Below, one piece after another: positions 1 to 12,367 of a stretch of DNA of 64,000 bases (within the stretch, counting starts at the first letter, position 1; each line of letters begins with the position of its first letter). Source of the stretch: Gloeophyllum trabeum ATCC 11539 (taxonomy: Eukaryota > Basidiomycota > Agaricomycetes > Gloeophyllales > Gloeophyllaceae); assembly GCF_000344685.1 (NCBI RefSeq), contig NW_006920413.1, forward strand, positions 2,039,628 to 2,103,627. Direction: 5' to 3'. The translations under genes and the position numbers were made by a program. A model generated the notes under the pieces. That model saw only the letters and a program-made list of their open reading frames with translations, was not told where the DNA came from and searched no databases.

Positions 1-291
1 CCTCTTGTGCACAAGCTCCACAGACGGAGCCGGCTTCGAAGGTTCATTTGGTTGGGTACCGTCTTCAGGTTTAGCTACCAGCTCCGGCGCGACAGATCCC
101 TCTCTCACATCCGCTTCGGTAGGAGCCTTGTCGACGAGGGCAGCGGATGTCGCGTCGGGCACAGCTACAGGAGATTCTGCTGGCGCGTCCCCGGGTTTCT
201 TAGCAGTCTTACGCTTCTTCTTCTGAGACTTGGACACAGGTGGTGGCGGGGGCGCGCCAGGAACGATACGGTGTGCGACGAGTTCGGGCAT
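1..291 (-). CDS. Partial hypothetical protein, N-terminal 97 codons
   Basis: An open frame runs from an ATG at 291 off the left edge of the window with no stop. The visible 97 residues begin MPELVAHRIV, followed by a run of five prolines and a Lys-rich block (SQKKKRKTAKK), then Ala/Pro/Glu-rich sequence. This composition suggests a disordered N-terminus with a possible nuclear localisation signal; that is inference. I do not recognise the family. It lies downstream of the RAP1-like gene on the same strand, about 340 bp away. The frame could end in an intron beyond the window edge. Confidence 0.55.
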   Translation of the reverse strand, partial: MPELVAHRIVPGAPPPPPVSKSQKKKRKTAKKPGDAPAESPVAVPDATSAALVDKAPTEADVREGSVAPELVAKPEDGTQPNEPSKPAPSVELVHKR

Positions 292-632
292 GTTAGTATT
301 GCACTGAGGTTACGATGCAGACTACAGAGCAAAGCGACGACGAGCGTTTCTAAAGTTCAGGAAAAGAGGGGATTCGGTATTCTCGAGACTCCGCGGCCAT
401 GTCAATTCCCAGCTTTCTCACGTCGAACCCTGTTATGATGACATTGAATGGTCAATCTACAACTTTGGCCACACCGAGTCGCATGCCACACTTGCGATCA
501 GAATCGTCTGCTTGTGAAATTCTGGAAGTCGGATTATACAGTACTATAAGCTTGATTATTATCGCGGTATTGAGGATAGAATACAATGGAAGGCGGAGGA
601 AATGCCTGGGCAATCGAAGGGGAAGAAATTAA
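292..632. other. Intergenic, tail-to-head spacer
   Basis: About 340 bp between the stop of the RAP1-like gene and the ATG of the partial gene at the left edge, both on the minus strand. It should carry the RAP1 3' UTR and the promoter of the partial gene. I see no clear TATA box or repeat. Confidence 0.5.
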
Positions 633-3435
633 CTACACTGCTTCATCCTCAGGAGGTTGGCCGTTGTGTATACGTTTGATCATATGATCGATCTTTGCCT
701 TATGTATCCGGTGATGCTCCTGCCAGCCCTTCCAAGGATGATGAGGGTGCTGAGGGGTTAACAAATCAGCTCAGAGCGAACCGAACCATGTTCATCCGCA
801 CCCACCAATTTGGCAAAGTGTTGGAAGACCTTATCAGACGTTCCTTCAGGTTTATTGGCAAAATACTGGGCGAGCAGCACGTCGTCCTCCTTGCTGTACC
901 GCATCTTCTTCTCAGGAGGTACCGGCAACGGATCCTCCTCGGGACCCTGGCCCTCCGCGTACTCAAGTTCATGTTTATGCCGTCGCCAGAATTTCATCCA
1001 GGATGCTCGCGAATGATGGGGAGCCTAAATGTCGGTACGTCAGCGGTCTGTCAGTCCAAAGGATACATGAAGACTTACCTTCGCAGCGACGTCCTTCCAG
1101 AATGCCACCATGTCAAGCCTGCCTTGAGCTCTGACAATATTCAATAAGAATACAAGCACTCCAACAAGAGTTGCACGATCTCACTTGCGGTATGCCAAGA
1201 AACGGACAAGGAAGCTCACATCCTCTTCTGTGAAAGCCACGCCCTTCCCCGTAGTGCTCCTGTACAGGGACCTCGGAGGAGTAGGCGAACGGTTTCGCGG
1301 GACAAGAGCTTCGGCTTGAGCTCGTTGACGTGCGGTCCTGATTGCAGCAGCACCGACACCATGGCGCGTAGCCTCTTCCATCACAGGTTCTTCTTCCCCT
1401 TCTTGACCAGGTGAAGGGGACCGGTCGACATCCATGACATAACCACCAAGCCGAATTTGATGCTTGTTGCAATAGCGGCGCCACGAATAAAATCTGCTCG
1501 ACGACCCTTAGTATTTCTGCACGTGTCGCAGGCTGAGAGTTTCACGTACGTATGATGCGGTGCCTTCATGATGATATTCCACTCTCCAGTCAATACCGGT
1601 CTTATGCGTGTGAGAAACTAGAGGCTCACCTTAACTGCAACACGCTCACATATCTCTCGGAGACTGCCATGGTAGCGTTAGAATGCTGCCGAAGAACTCG
1701 AACAGAATAGCAGAATGGTTACCTCAAGACAAGCCCTTGAGCTTGGCAGTAGTCGATATACTTCTTGAGATATTCGATGTCGTCGCCAGTGAATAAGTTC
1801 CCTCCATACGTGCTCTTGATCACACGCGTAGGGGGAGTTGGCGACCGTGCTGGAGGATTGCGAGGCTTCGCCACCAACGAAGATGCTGGGGGGGCTGGCA
1901 TTGCGTGCTACTTCTATCTCAGGGACACGAAGGCGACACGATTGCTGGAATAACTCACTGGAGGGCGGGATTTCTTGCGACCTCTGGTTCTCTCTGTATC
2001 GTCTGTCATTATCGCATCAGTGGACGTGGATGGACCTGGATCTTCCATATATGCTTGCGGCTGTTCGTAAGTCTGCTCGTATTGCTAAAGCCGAGGGTCA
2101 ATCCGGCGATCAGGTACCCAATACTATGCCCTTACTGGCTGCTGGTAATATTCGTTCGTGTTGGCGACGCCGTTCACCCATGCCTGTGCCTGGTCATCCC
2201 TATATCTGTAGTCATACGTCGGCTGGGGAGCGCCCATCATTGGGGCAGGCTGTATATGCCGATGATACTCGTCCCACCGTCTCTGGTCGTACTCATGTGT
2301 CTGACCAGCCATCATTGGAGGAGCCGGTGCGATATGAGTCTGCTGGGGAGCAATCCCGTTGGCCGCTTGCCATGACTGAGGCGGAGCGGCGGTTGCAGGA
2401 TGCATAGCGCCCGGATGCGGGTGCATAACGGGATACGGGTAAGAGAATGCGGTCTGAGGGTGGACCATACCGTCCACCGGCACAGGCTGAGGTGCCATGA
2501 TGTGTGGAGGCGGTTGTGGCACTTGGGCGACTTGGTTCGTCTGCATGGCCATCTCGTGAGCCTGGGCCTCTTGGGCCTGCTGTCGCGTCGTGCGTCGGGG
2601 AGTAGTATTCGGCGTTGACGTAGAGGCAAGCGGTTGCATTGACTGACCCACCCTGTACAGCTACTGAATGATTGACGCAGAAAATACATTTTCGGCGTGC
2701 TTACTGCTCGGTGCCGGTCACTTTGCATCCCGCAAAGTTCGTTTGGTAGGTTTGAAGGGCCCCAGCCTTGACGCACTCTCTGACCCACCGAGAATCGAGT
2801 ACCATCTTGCCTTTCTTTCCGGCATATTGACGATATAGATTCTGACCCGATTCCTTATGCGGATCAACTGGCAAATGCGATCGGGTCAGGCAAAGGGGTG
2901 CATGAGACGCGGATGCAGCGTCAAGATGGAATCCCAATGGTCCTCTGCCCTACGTACCAAGGATGTACGGCACACCACTATAACTCTGAGAGACAATGCC
3001 ACCGTTAGCCTGTCAAACATGCATCAGTATCTGTCAGGACTTCGCGCGCCGGCAGCCAGGGTTGCACAGGAATAGACACGCAATGCAATATCACGAAGCT
3101 CTATTACACCGGGAGGTACACATCGCAAGAGAAGTAGCTTCCTCGACTTCATATGTTGCTCGAAAAGCTGAACTTACCACGATCAGTTCCACGAGCTCAT
3201 CCCTGTCCTGAACGTCTTTCTCGATGTACAAAGACAGGGGCGTGCCCATCATGGGCTCCAGGAACAATTCGCTGCTGAGCGGGCCATGGTTCTCGGTTGC
3301 AGCATCGCGTTCAGCGTCCCGGGCGCGTTGGCCACGACGGTTATTTCCTCGAGTGGGTGCCATGGGTCTTGGCCAGAAGGATGGGTATTGGGGGCGTGGT
3401 GGTTGGAGTCCCGAGCGCGTCAGCGAATCAGACAT
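633..3435 (-). CDS. rap1: RAP1-like telomere protein, BRCT plus three Myb modules
   Basis: Eleven exons join in phase (633..749, 806..1024, 1079..1118, 1185..1493, 1550..1563, 1630..1663, 1723..1907, 2136..2652, 2705..2867, 2958..3009, 3178..3435) to give 635 residues. Exons 1-3 hold a BRCT domain (roughly residues 60-155) with the typical WVREC helix. A Pro/Gln/His-rich linker follows. Three tandem Myb modules (about 350-425, 485-545, 555-625) each show an (F/Y)(T/S)-x-(E/D)D start and a PHH-x4-W core (APHHTFYSW, APHHSRASW, HPHHPWKGW). BRCT plus Myb is the architecture of RAP1, a shelterin/telomeric silencing factor. The protein ends soon after Myb3, so no RCT domain is visible. The frame stays open upstream of the chosen ATG but only through a TTG, so the 5' end could include another exon. 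Confidence 0.85.
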
Positions 3436-5789
3436 CGGCGTCTCTTTTCCCGCGGAGTTCGAACTATATTCTGGACCTCTCTTGATATACTCCAAGTCAA
3501 ACAATCCATCTGCTGTACTCTGAGTCTCTGACGGATACTGCCACTTGGGGTGCGTATGCTGCAATGACGGTCAATGCCCCCTCTTTTATGTCAATTTTGT
3601 CCCTCCCGAAGGTCGCACTGTCAATGGTAGTACGCGTATCATGGCGCGCACATCCAGAGCGGAAGGACTTAGCCTCCTCCAGGCTTCCACCGGGATGAGG
3701 CTAGTGCTCAGAGGGTTATTTCCGAACTGACATCTCTGTTCTACCACGTCAAAGGTCTATCCGGTTTGTCTTGTGGGACATATCATCTCGTAAGGCTCTG
3801 CTTCCGTACCTGGTCGGATGAGAGAGGCATCGCCTTCAAGCCGTCTATGGGATAGTTCGCTGTTCCTCACACTACTTCATGGGTTTGAACCGGATTGCGC
3901 GCGACCCCTGAAAGGCCGACCCGACCAAGTGTAGTAAGCTGCGCGTCTGCTCTCTATTTTGGTGTGAAGTCGGGTATGGGACTATTTCGGTCCCCTCGCC
4001 GTCAATATCCGTGTCAGCGCTGATATATGGCATGTCCGTGGATGGGGCGATATATCGGGAACGATACAAAACACAACCCCCGCGATCCTTGTTCGCCTTC
4101 CTGCCGCTGAACACTTTGGACGGAACATTTGCTCAAGCTTGTACGTGTTTCGTCACAGATGAGTACCCGGTTCGGCTGAATGGTCTGCGCATGTATATCT
4201 GCTTGCCCTTACCATTCCGCATGTGCCGAGGACAGCGGACTCCCATGCTCGCCCGAAAATACGTGATGGGACAACAGGTACGTACACCACAATCGGTTTA
4301 GTGTCATCTCCATTCATAGGGATAGCGCTGCCCTTCCATTCGATGTACGCAGTGCTATTCTCGCCGCGTTCATTGCTTTGATGATACACTTATAGCGCAT
4401 AGAGGAATAGTTGTTTTCAGGGGTTTTGTATTAGAGCGGATCATACAAGCGCAGCTCATCGATACTGACTATGAGTTCTGCTCAGTGTTCCTCGAATGAG
4501 ATGGTAAACATGCGCCATCAACGCACGAGCAGATCCGGATGATCTGCAGCAGTCACTGGGCCATCGTCATCATGATAGAGTGCAATGCGAGGGTGCTTCG
4601 AAGGCCAATCAATCAACTAAGTGGAGGTGCCGGCGACCCGGCAAATGCTCGCTCGGCAAATTGAAGTCGGGCTCGGGTGCTGCAAAGGTGTCATACAATG
4701 ACAATCTCGCGATCTCCCCACGACAGAGCAAATACCGAACGAACCGTGATGTACAACCGCTATTGGACCGCAGGCCTAAACGATGGAGGAATGAACCCCG
4801 AATATCATTTGTAGGCATCGACCCACAAGCCACAAGATGATTTGAGAAGAGCATCGATTGGTACCTATATCATAGGTTCCGACAGCATCCCGCTGCCGGG
4901 GTGATGACGTGACGGACGTAAACTGATAGACTGTACATTGAATAGGATGACGCGTGGTCGGGCTCTCATGAGTACGAGGATGTACACGTCCTTGAAATAT
5001 TACCTTCGGTACGCCTCGTTCCAATCTTCCAATACGATATGATACATAGATATATCATAGTTCCGCTTTCTATTGAGCAGCGTTGATAGAGATAGACCTC
5101 CAAACACGTTCAAGGCGAGAAACGCACCAATAACATAGGTTCTTGGAGCAACGCTTAGAGAGTTGCTTCCAGGACCCACAAATATATACTACCATCGTAG
5201 GGTTGATAAGACGGGATCTCTCATAGCCAGCCGCCCGGTACCCAAGGCACTTGTCAGCGAGGCAGTTATGATACCGGTACTTCCCACCGGGCATACTAGT
5301 ACTCGGCGTTGAGAAAGACTTGCAGACAGAGCGGGGCCTCGTTGACCTGGAAAGAGAATCGAGAGGGAAGGAGCGGCATCAGGAGGCGCAGGCGAGACCC
5401 ACGGGCGCATGTTGGTGATTGGTCGAGCCGTGTTCGAATGAGAACGGGACGGCCTGTTTTGGCAGTAACCCCGCCCCTGCCCGAGCCTGGTCCGTCTTGC
5501 GATCAGTCCCGTTGCTGCACAACATTGCAACTTTACGGGCAAAGTCAGAGATTCCACCGTTCAACATACTCTGAACGGAAAGCACGCCCACTGGAAGAAC
5601 GTTTTGGTCGCTGCCCATTCTTCTTCTGTTACGGCTACGCGAAGCAGTGATTGTGTTGTGGCGTGTTTGTGCATCAAGGTCGTTGGCGGAGTTTGAAACG
5701 TGGGAGCCGTCCGTATCAGACGAACAGGGCAGTACTCATCTTCTTCCTTACAGCACTCGGCGAGCCGACCCCTTCCTTCCGCCCACGCC
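3436..5789. other. Gene-poor 2.35 kb divergent region
   Basis: Lies between the RAP1-like gene (-) and CDC24 (+). Only short overlapping frames with no recognisable motif or consistent splice pattern occur here. It should contain both promoters; a pyrimidine-rich stretch around 5740-5755 just precedes the CDC24 ATG. I see no transposon ends or tandem repeat. Confidence 0.5.
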
Positions 5790-8700
5790 ATGTCCACCGT
5801 CGCTGGACGCAAAAAGTCCATCGTCTCCAACGCTGGCTTCCAGATCGAGACCCCCGTCGCCCACAACACTCTCCTCAACAAAGCAGCCTCGTCCTCCACC
5901 TCTCTTTACCAGCAATGTTCCGCCTTACGCGCCCGCCTCATGCGCCTTCCCGCTTTTCCTGACTACTTTGCGCTTTCGTCGCCCCCGGACTCGTCGCGTC
6001 AGTCGACAGACCCCGTCACCCAGCTATGGGACTGCTTCGCACTCGGCTTCCCGCTCTGCTACATATTCAACCTCCTTCCCCCGCCGATCAGCCCCATAGC
6101 CGTCGACACCGACCCCAGCTCAGTCGACGTCAACAATGAGCGCACGAAGAAGCGCGCCATTGCTTTGTTCGCCATGCAGATCAGGCAGGTCCCGGAGTGC
6201 GAGCAGTTCACCGTGACGGACTTGTGGGAGAGGCATAGCAACGACGGCTTTGTCAAGGTAAGTACTCTGTTGTATTGACACCACGAGCAGTATCTGGAAC
6301 GCAATACAGGCCGTCAAGACCGTAACGACGCTCGTAGACCGACTTCCCGAAGAAGTCTTCCTGGAGGCTCCGCCCTCGTCCCCTCCTTCTGTTTTCCCAT
6401 CTCACGAATCATCCGAATCCTTAGTGACATCCGACCCCACTCATTTTTCTACACCCGCAAACGCACAGGAGGCGGCGCGGATGAATATCATACGGGAAAT
6501 GGTCGAGACCGAGCGCAAATATGTGCAGGATTTGGAAGTAATGCAGGTGCGCCCGGCTTTCTCCTCTGCTTGTGCTATACGTTATCTGACCTGCGGAGCA
6601 AGAATTACTCCAACTCGCTATCTCAAAGCAATACCATAGATCAAGACACTATACACCTGCTATTCCCTAATCTCAACAAGCTGCTGAACTTCCAGCGGAA
6701 ATTCCTCATCCGGTTTGAAGGCACCGCCGAAATGTCATGGAAGGATCAGCATTGGGGCGTCCATTTCATCGAATGTGTAAGTTCTCCTCGAGGCGCTAGA
6801 GCCAGGTTGCATTCTTGTGCTGACTTTGGCGCTCCCATTGTTATCCCATCGGACCTTGCTCATTCCATTCCTCCGACGCTCGTTTGGGAACAATAGGAAG
6901 AAGAATTCGCAGTCTACGAGCCCTACTGCGCGAACTACAATACCGCACAAGATATTATGTTGGCTGAGGAACAGAACCTTATGGTGAGTGCTTTCTGCTG
7001 GGCATACGCTAGGCGTTTCTAGCGTGCACGCGGTCGTGTTGGCCTGGTAACCCAGCTGTCGCGAGCGGGGGCGCTATCGGCAATATCCGGCATGCTGACA
7101 AAGCAATTTCTCCAGAGCCATAACCATCTGATCAATGTCAAATCCGAGTTGCCCGCCTTCCTAATTAAGCCCGTGCAGCGAATCTGCAAATATCCGCTGT
7201 TGCTTGAGGTGAGTGAACGATTTGTATTTTTGCGCGATAGGCTTCTAAGTGCCGTTGCCGTAGTCTCTTATCAAGGCCTCTCCTGCGAGCGAGTATCCTC
7301 ATTTAGAAGAGCTCAAGCAAGGTTGCGCTGCCGCGAAACGAATCACGGATAGGATCAATGAAGCGCAGCGCAGGGCTGAGAACAAACAAACGGTGAAGAA
7401 TCTCGAATCCCGCGTCGAAGATTGGAAAGGTCATCATCTCTCCAACTTTGGCGACCTGTTGCTGGACGACATCTTCGTGGTTACCAAATCCGACGTCGAC
7501 AGGGAATACCATGTGTTTTTATTCGAGAAGATTATCCTCTGCTGCAAAGAGGCGTCGCAATCCCAGATCAACGGAAAGAAGGTCAATAAGAGCAACTCGC
7601 TCTTGAAGAAGCAGCCTAATGGGTCGACGACGCCCTTGCCGGGTGGCGTCGGACCCCCGAAGAAAAAGAACACTCCCCTTTTGCTGAAGGGTCGCATTTT
7701 CCTGAATAATGTGACCCAGGCTGCTCCGAATACCAAGTCCGGTTAGTATTGAGATCTGTCTAGTGGCTGATGAGTGGCTGACGCGCCGTATAGGATACTC
7801 TCTTGCGGTGTGGTGGAAGGGAGAAGACGACTTGGAACACTTCACTCTGCGGTGCCGAACAGACGAGCAACTTAAGCAGTGGGAGGCTGCTATCAACCGT
7901 CTCATCAACGAGGTTGCTGCTAGGAGGGTATCCGAGCGGAACACATCCAAATTCTTGTCTCAGATGACCAACAGCACCAGTCCAGCACCTCAATCTCGGC
8001 CGCCTCACATGTCCTACGCCCATGAGAAGACGTACTCTACGACTTCGCAGACTAGCTACGGCACCTTACCGCCCTACCCGGGACCCATGAACGGTAGGGT
8101 AAACCGCCAGTCAAGTCCTTACAGCAGCGAAGAGCAGATCAATGGGGGGTACGTTAATGTTCATGGCGGTGGACCTTACGGCTATCCAGGGCACGAGGGG
8201 TTTGACGTAGATCCCGACGACGAATACGAAGACTATCCGCCCGCAGTTAGCCGGCCTCCGTCAGGGCGTGGGACACCCGTCAACGGCCGTAGGTCAAACG
8301 TGCCCAGCTCGGTGGATCGTGACGGGTATGACGTGAATGCAACTATGTCAAGGATGGCGAGCCCGTCGCTGCCTCACCCGCCACCGATGCCCGGATTGCC
8401 GCAGGGACCGATGGCGAACCGACCTCCTACCACGCGCTTGTCTTCCACTGCTAGTGTTGCGAGTCACGCCTCCGACGCTAGCTTTGGTACAGGCGTCAAG
8501 CCTAAGCTCCGGAGCCAGTTCAGCTCGTCGAAGCTGAAGGCCGCATATGACGCCCCCAACGGTGCTGGTGCCCTTCCCCCGAATGGTCTACCTTCGATGC
8601 GTACAAGGAGTGCCAGCCAGCCGACGGCATATGTACCGAAGCAGGTCCCACCTCCTCTACCGACATCGACACCCTGGACAGACCAGTCTCGAGCACAGAA

Positions 8701-9136
8701 TGGGTTCAGCAAGCGAGGGAGTGGCTCCAGTCAGTCGACTGGTGACAGCTCAGACTACTCTCCACAGACGACTTCTCCGATCACGCCGTACGGATCGAGT
8801 GATTCTTCGCTAGGAGGTGCTCTTCGACCTTCGCGCTCGCAGAATTTCGACCATCTTGCAAACGGGAAGACGCCGGGCCCGCAAGTGAAGGTCAAGGTTC
8901 ACTTCCATGAAGACATCTTTGTTATCCAAGTCCCGAAGTCTACAGAGTACGTGGAACTTGTCGAGCGAGTAGGAAGGAAGATCCGCCTCTGCGGTCCTCG
9001 GCGAGATGACGGTCCGTTACGTGTCAAGTACAAGGACGAAGATGGCGACATGGTCTCTCTCGGCTCCACGGAGGACGTGCAAATGGCCTTCGAGTCGTAC
9101 CGACCTGGCGGCCAGGTGACGCTCTACGTGACATGA
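5790..9136 (+). CDS. CDC24: CDC24-type guanine nucleotide exchange factor for Cdc42
   Basis: Seven exons (5790..6257, 6310..6546, 6603..6776, 6897..6983, 7116..7208, 7264..7741, 7794..9136) join in phase to 959 residues. The order matches Cdc24: an N-terminal calponin-homology-like domain (about 50-190), a RhoGEF DH domain with RKYVQDLE, FLIRFEG and FLIKPVQRICKYPLLL, a PH domain ending WEAAINRLI, a long Ser/Pro-rich linker, and a C-terminal PB1 domain with the acidic OPCA motif (KDEDGD). The family loads GTP on Cdc42 at sites of polar growth; PB1 binds the Bem1 scaffold. The DH domain is split by four short introns. All key landmarks are present, so the gene should be functional. Confidence 0.95.
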
Positions 9137-9729
9137 GCTTGTTGCACTCTTTCCTGCCTGTATCGCTCTCGGCCTCCGTTGCTTCGCTTTGCTGCATCTT
9201 ACACCATCGCATCCTTCATCTTCTCCCGGGACCATCGGCCTGCCTCCACTGCCTCTCTTCTCGCTGTCGTATCGATACATTTGGGATCATCATTATTGTG
9301 TACATTTGTTCGTCCTTCTGTACTCTCGACCCTCTCAGCACTGCCGCATTCTGCCTAATCTTCGCTGTTCTTCGCGCCGTGCCTATCCCCGCATCGGGGC
9401 CGACGAGGACTCTATCCGCTCTTTCATCGTGCATCCACCTCACTCCTTTCGTCCTTAGCTTATTATTTGCCTGGATTTCTTGTCTCCAACTTATGTTCGA
9501 TAGGGGCTCGGTGTGGTCACATACATACATATGTAACATTTATTATTAGACATGCATCAAATGCGGATTTCCCTTATGCTCCTACACCGATCGTATGTCA
9601 GAGTGTCCAGTGTATTTGGGGCCTTCATTCAAGCAGGAGAACAGGGCAAGCTCTCTTCCCGAGCAATTCGTGCCCCACACGTCTCGGTGAATGACCAGTG
9701 CATGAGGTACCTCGACGCCTGCTTCATGA
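9137..9729. other. Convergent intergenic region
   Basis: About 590 bp between CDC24 (+) and the first polygalacturonase (-), so it contains two 3' UTRs. The first 300 bp are strongly C/T-rich on the plus strand, as expected of a CDC24 3' UTR. No gene is supported. Confidence 0.5.
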
Positions 9730-11772
9730 TCACTGGCTAAAGTTCTTGATACCGCTAAACCCATTTATGGGACCGGCTTTTCCACCAGACACTTTCAAGG
9801 CGGACCAATCCCAGGTGCCTTCCGTCGAAAGTCAGTAATGGTACTCAGCATAAAAAGTAAATGTGCCCATTGCGTACCTGTGCAGCCTCCTGAAGCACAG
9901 TTGACCGCCACCCGATCTGCGTCGCTGGCAACGCTGATGGAGTTGGTAGCCCCTACAAAATTGATGTCCTGCAGGATAGAAGGCGTTGTGCTTGAGTACT
10001 TCAAAGGAGACAAGCTCGGTAGAATGCCACGTACCGAAATTTCGACACCACCTCCAGGAGTTCCCAAGGTGTCTGGGTAGCTCTGCATGGGATATTATCC
10101 ATCAGCAGCCCCAAGTACATTGCATGCTGGGCGCACCTGATCAATTATGACACCGAACCTCCTGCACCCGGTTCCGGTGTTGCCCTGTGAATGCGTAAGC
10201 TCGCACATCCAGATCCCCAACACGAACATTAACTGACTGAGTAGGTAACATTGGTCACCTTGCTGTTGGTAGCATCGTTGACCGTCTTAATGCGTAATGC
10301 CTGGTCGCTGCCGTGCCCAGATCCCTCGTCAGTCATATACCAGCGTAGGAACAAAGAGCAACGTGCTTGTTAATGATGGTATTGCCGGTGACTGTTATGC
10401 CGGACACTGTCGCGTCAGACTTGACAGAACCCTGCGGTAAGAAGATCGAATGAGGCCATGATAGATTTGGGTGAGGAAAGCGCATACGATGGAGATCCCA
10501 TGTCCGCCAGAGCAGGTGTTGTCTTTGAAGACAATGTTGGTCCCTTTGTTGATCGCAATGCAGTCGTCCTGACGGTTCCTAAGTACCCTAAACATGATGA
10601 CTAGGAAGAGAATGCTTACCTGGTTCTTGACGGTGCTGAAGGATGGAGTAGACGTATCAGTGTATACTTCAGTACGTGACGAGATTAACGACTCGCCAAT
10701 TCTCGATGGTGAGGTCGTTGGTGCTCACGTCGAAGCCGTCAGTATTGTGACCTAGGGTACGCAGTCGGATTGAGTCACTTCCATGCGTCAGAGGGGAAGC
10801 CACCTTACCAGCTGCTTTGCTACCGCTCTGGGAATTGGGCTTATCTCCCTGGGCTATAATACAGGGCGGTCATGAGTCGATGCGAGCTAGACATGGGACG
10901 CGTTCACACACAGTCGTCGATGTTGACCTTGGATATGGTCAACGGGGCGGGGTTAGATACAGAGAACACATGCGCGGGAGAGTTGACGACGTTCAGGTTC
11001 TACAGGATGTGACAATAAGATAAGGAGACGTAAGTCAATATCAAGCGACGGCCAGTCATTGGATTGAGAATACACACGGTGAAGGTACCCGACATTTTGA
11101 TCCTGTGATAACTCTGTGGTCAGTGGACGAACTGCAGCAATTAATATATCATTTTACTTGAGCATCGGGCGCGGTTTTGTCACACCGCCATTGCCACCTT
11201 GACCGTCCTGGATGCGGATCAGTAGGCGATATCTCGACTGATGCATCCTGCTTTACCCAGTAGAATGGTCCTCCACCATCGAACTTGTGGCCATTGCCAT
11301 TGACTATGAATAAGATATTCAAGCTCCGTAGTCAAATCTTGAGGGCAACGGAGTATTGTGTCACTCACACGTTACACCTTTACCACTGCACGGATGAAAG
11401 TAATGAGACTACGGGAGCATCCAGGATCGTGGGAATACAACTAACCTGATGGTGAACAGGGGTCCTGCCCAGCTCTTGTTACCAAAGAGCACGTCTCCTT
11501 CTGTGTTGGTGTCCCAAAATCAGCACGGAACGGAAGAGGCATATCAGTCGGTACGTACTAAGGTTGACGGTAGCGCCGTCAACCAAGGACAGGGTGAACC
11601 CTTGCCCACCGGGCACGGTGAAGCCATTGATATTGACCGTGGAGCACTTTTGCGCGCTGGAGACATCATCCAAGGAGGATATCGTGCCGGTGCAGTCAGC
11701 GCTGCGCGGGACCCTCGCAGCTGCAGCAGCCCCCGCTAAGAAAATCGAAGACAGCACGGTGAAGGACAACAT
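9730..11772 (-). CDS. Endo-polygalacturonase (GH28), copy A
   Basis: A heavily split gene whose translated exons spell a complete fungal endo-polygalacturonase. It starts [20 protein letters not shown], a signal peptide, followed by the mature start [14 protein letters not shown]. The four GH28 signatures are visible in order: NTDGFD (10730-10745), QDDC (10565-10573), GGHG (10500-10512) and an RIK triplet near 10290-10300. The C-terminus reads [10 protein letters not shown]. It should hydrolyse alpha-1,4 links of homogalacturonan outside the cell. A TATAAA box lies at 11812-11817 on the minus strand, 40 bp before the ATG. The order and spacing of exons mirror the next gene, a tandem paralogue. 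Internal exon ends were not all fixed to the base. Confidence 0.93.
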
Positions 11773-11811
11773 GGCTGAGGACCTGCTCAACCAGGCCCTT
11801 TACGCAGACAT

Positions 11812-11817
11812 TTTATA
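11812..11817 (-). promoter_or_regulatory. TATA box of polygalacturonase A
   Basis: TATAAA on the minus strand, about 40 bp upstream of the ATG at 11772. Its position fits a core promoter with a short 5' UTR. Confidence 0.5.
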
Positions 11818-12057
11818 TGCTGCACGGAGACAAACCGGAAAATGTTATGCTTGCAGAAGCCCGGTAACCTCTGCGTCGGCCCAGGTGGCAACGCGTTCTG
11901 GCCAGTCCGACGACCGCAGGACAAAGGCCATGCCATATGTTGCAAGTCACTGGATGATTCACGCTACCCTAGGAATCATTCGAATGGTATTCTCTATCAG
12001 ACCAGCCTCGGTCTCGTATGCTTGTAATGGGAGGGGAGAAGCTCGGAGCTATTATTA

Positions 12058-12079
12058 GCGGACCGCCCAAGGCCCGGTG
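12058..12079. promoter_or_regulatory. GC-rich promoter element shared by both polygalacturonases
   Basis: Plus-strand GCGGACCGCCCAAGGCCCGG begins 286 bp before the ATG of copy A. A close match, GCGGGCCGCCAAGGGCCGGA, begins at 14614, 316 bp before the ATG of copy B. The surrounding intergenic sequence is much less alike. CGG/CCG triplets are the usual half sites of fungal Zn2Cys6 factors, so a shared binding site is possible. Confidence 0.35.
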
Positions 12080-12367
12080 TCTGGTATGTTACCGCATATG
12101 GTATTTGTTTTCATTGTGGCTTCGAGCTCGTTCCTGCACGGCTCCCGAGTGTTGAGACCCCCCTGGCCGAGGTTCTGCAGGTTACGGTTTCAATTGATCT
12201 TAGTGACCTTACGGTTCGCGCCGAAATGCCTTCTACATTCGGCCCCGAGATTATCCACTGCCATTGACAGTACTCGACTTCGGCTTTGATGTAGTGAAGG
12301 ATTCTTTCAGTGTGCGCCCGAGTCATTACATGGGTACATGCATTGCGCTAGTATTATCCTTGATTAT

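Noticed and set aside
17..438. Plus-strand frames at the left edge
   Set aside because: They are the antisense of the minus-strand gene with its Pro/Lys-rich start and lack any motif.
3545..5650. Possible transposon remains between RAP1 and CDC24
   Set aside because: No terminal repeats, transposase or reverse transcriptase motifs were found.
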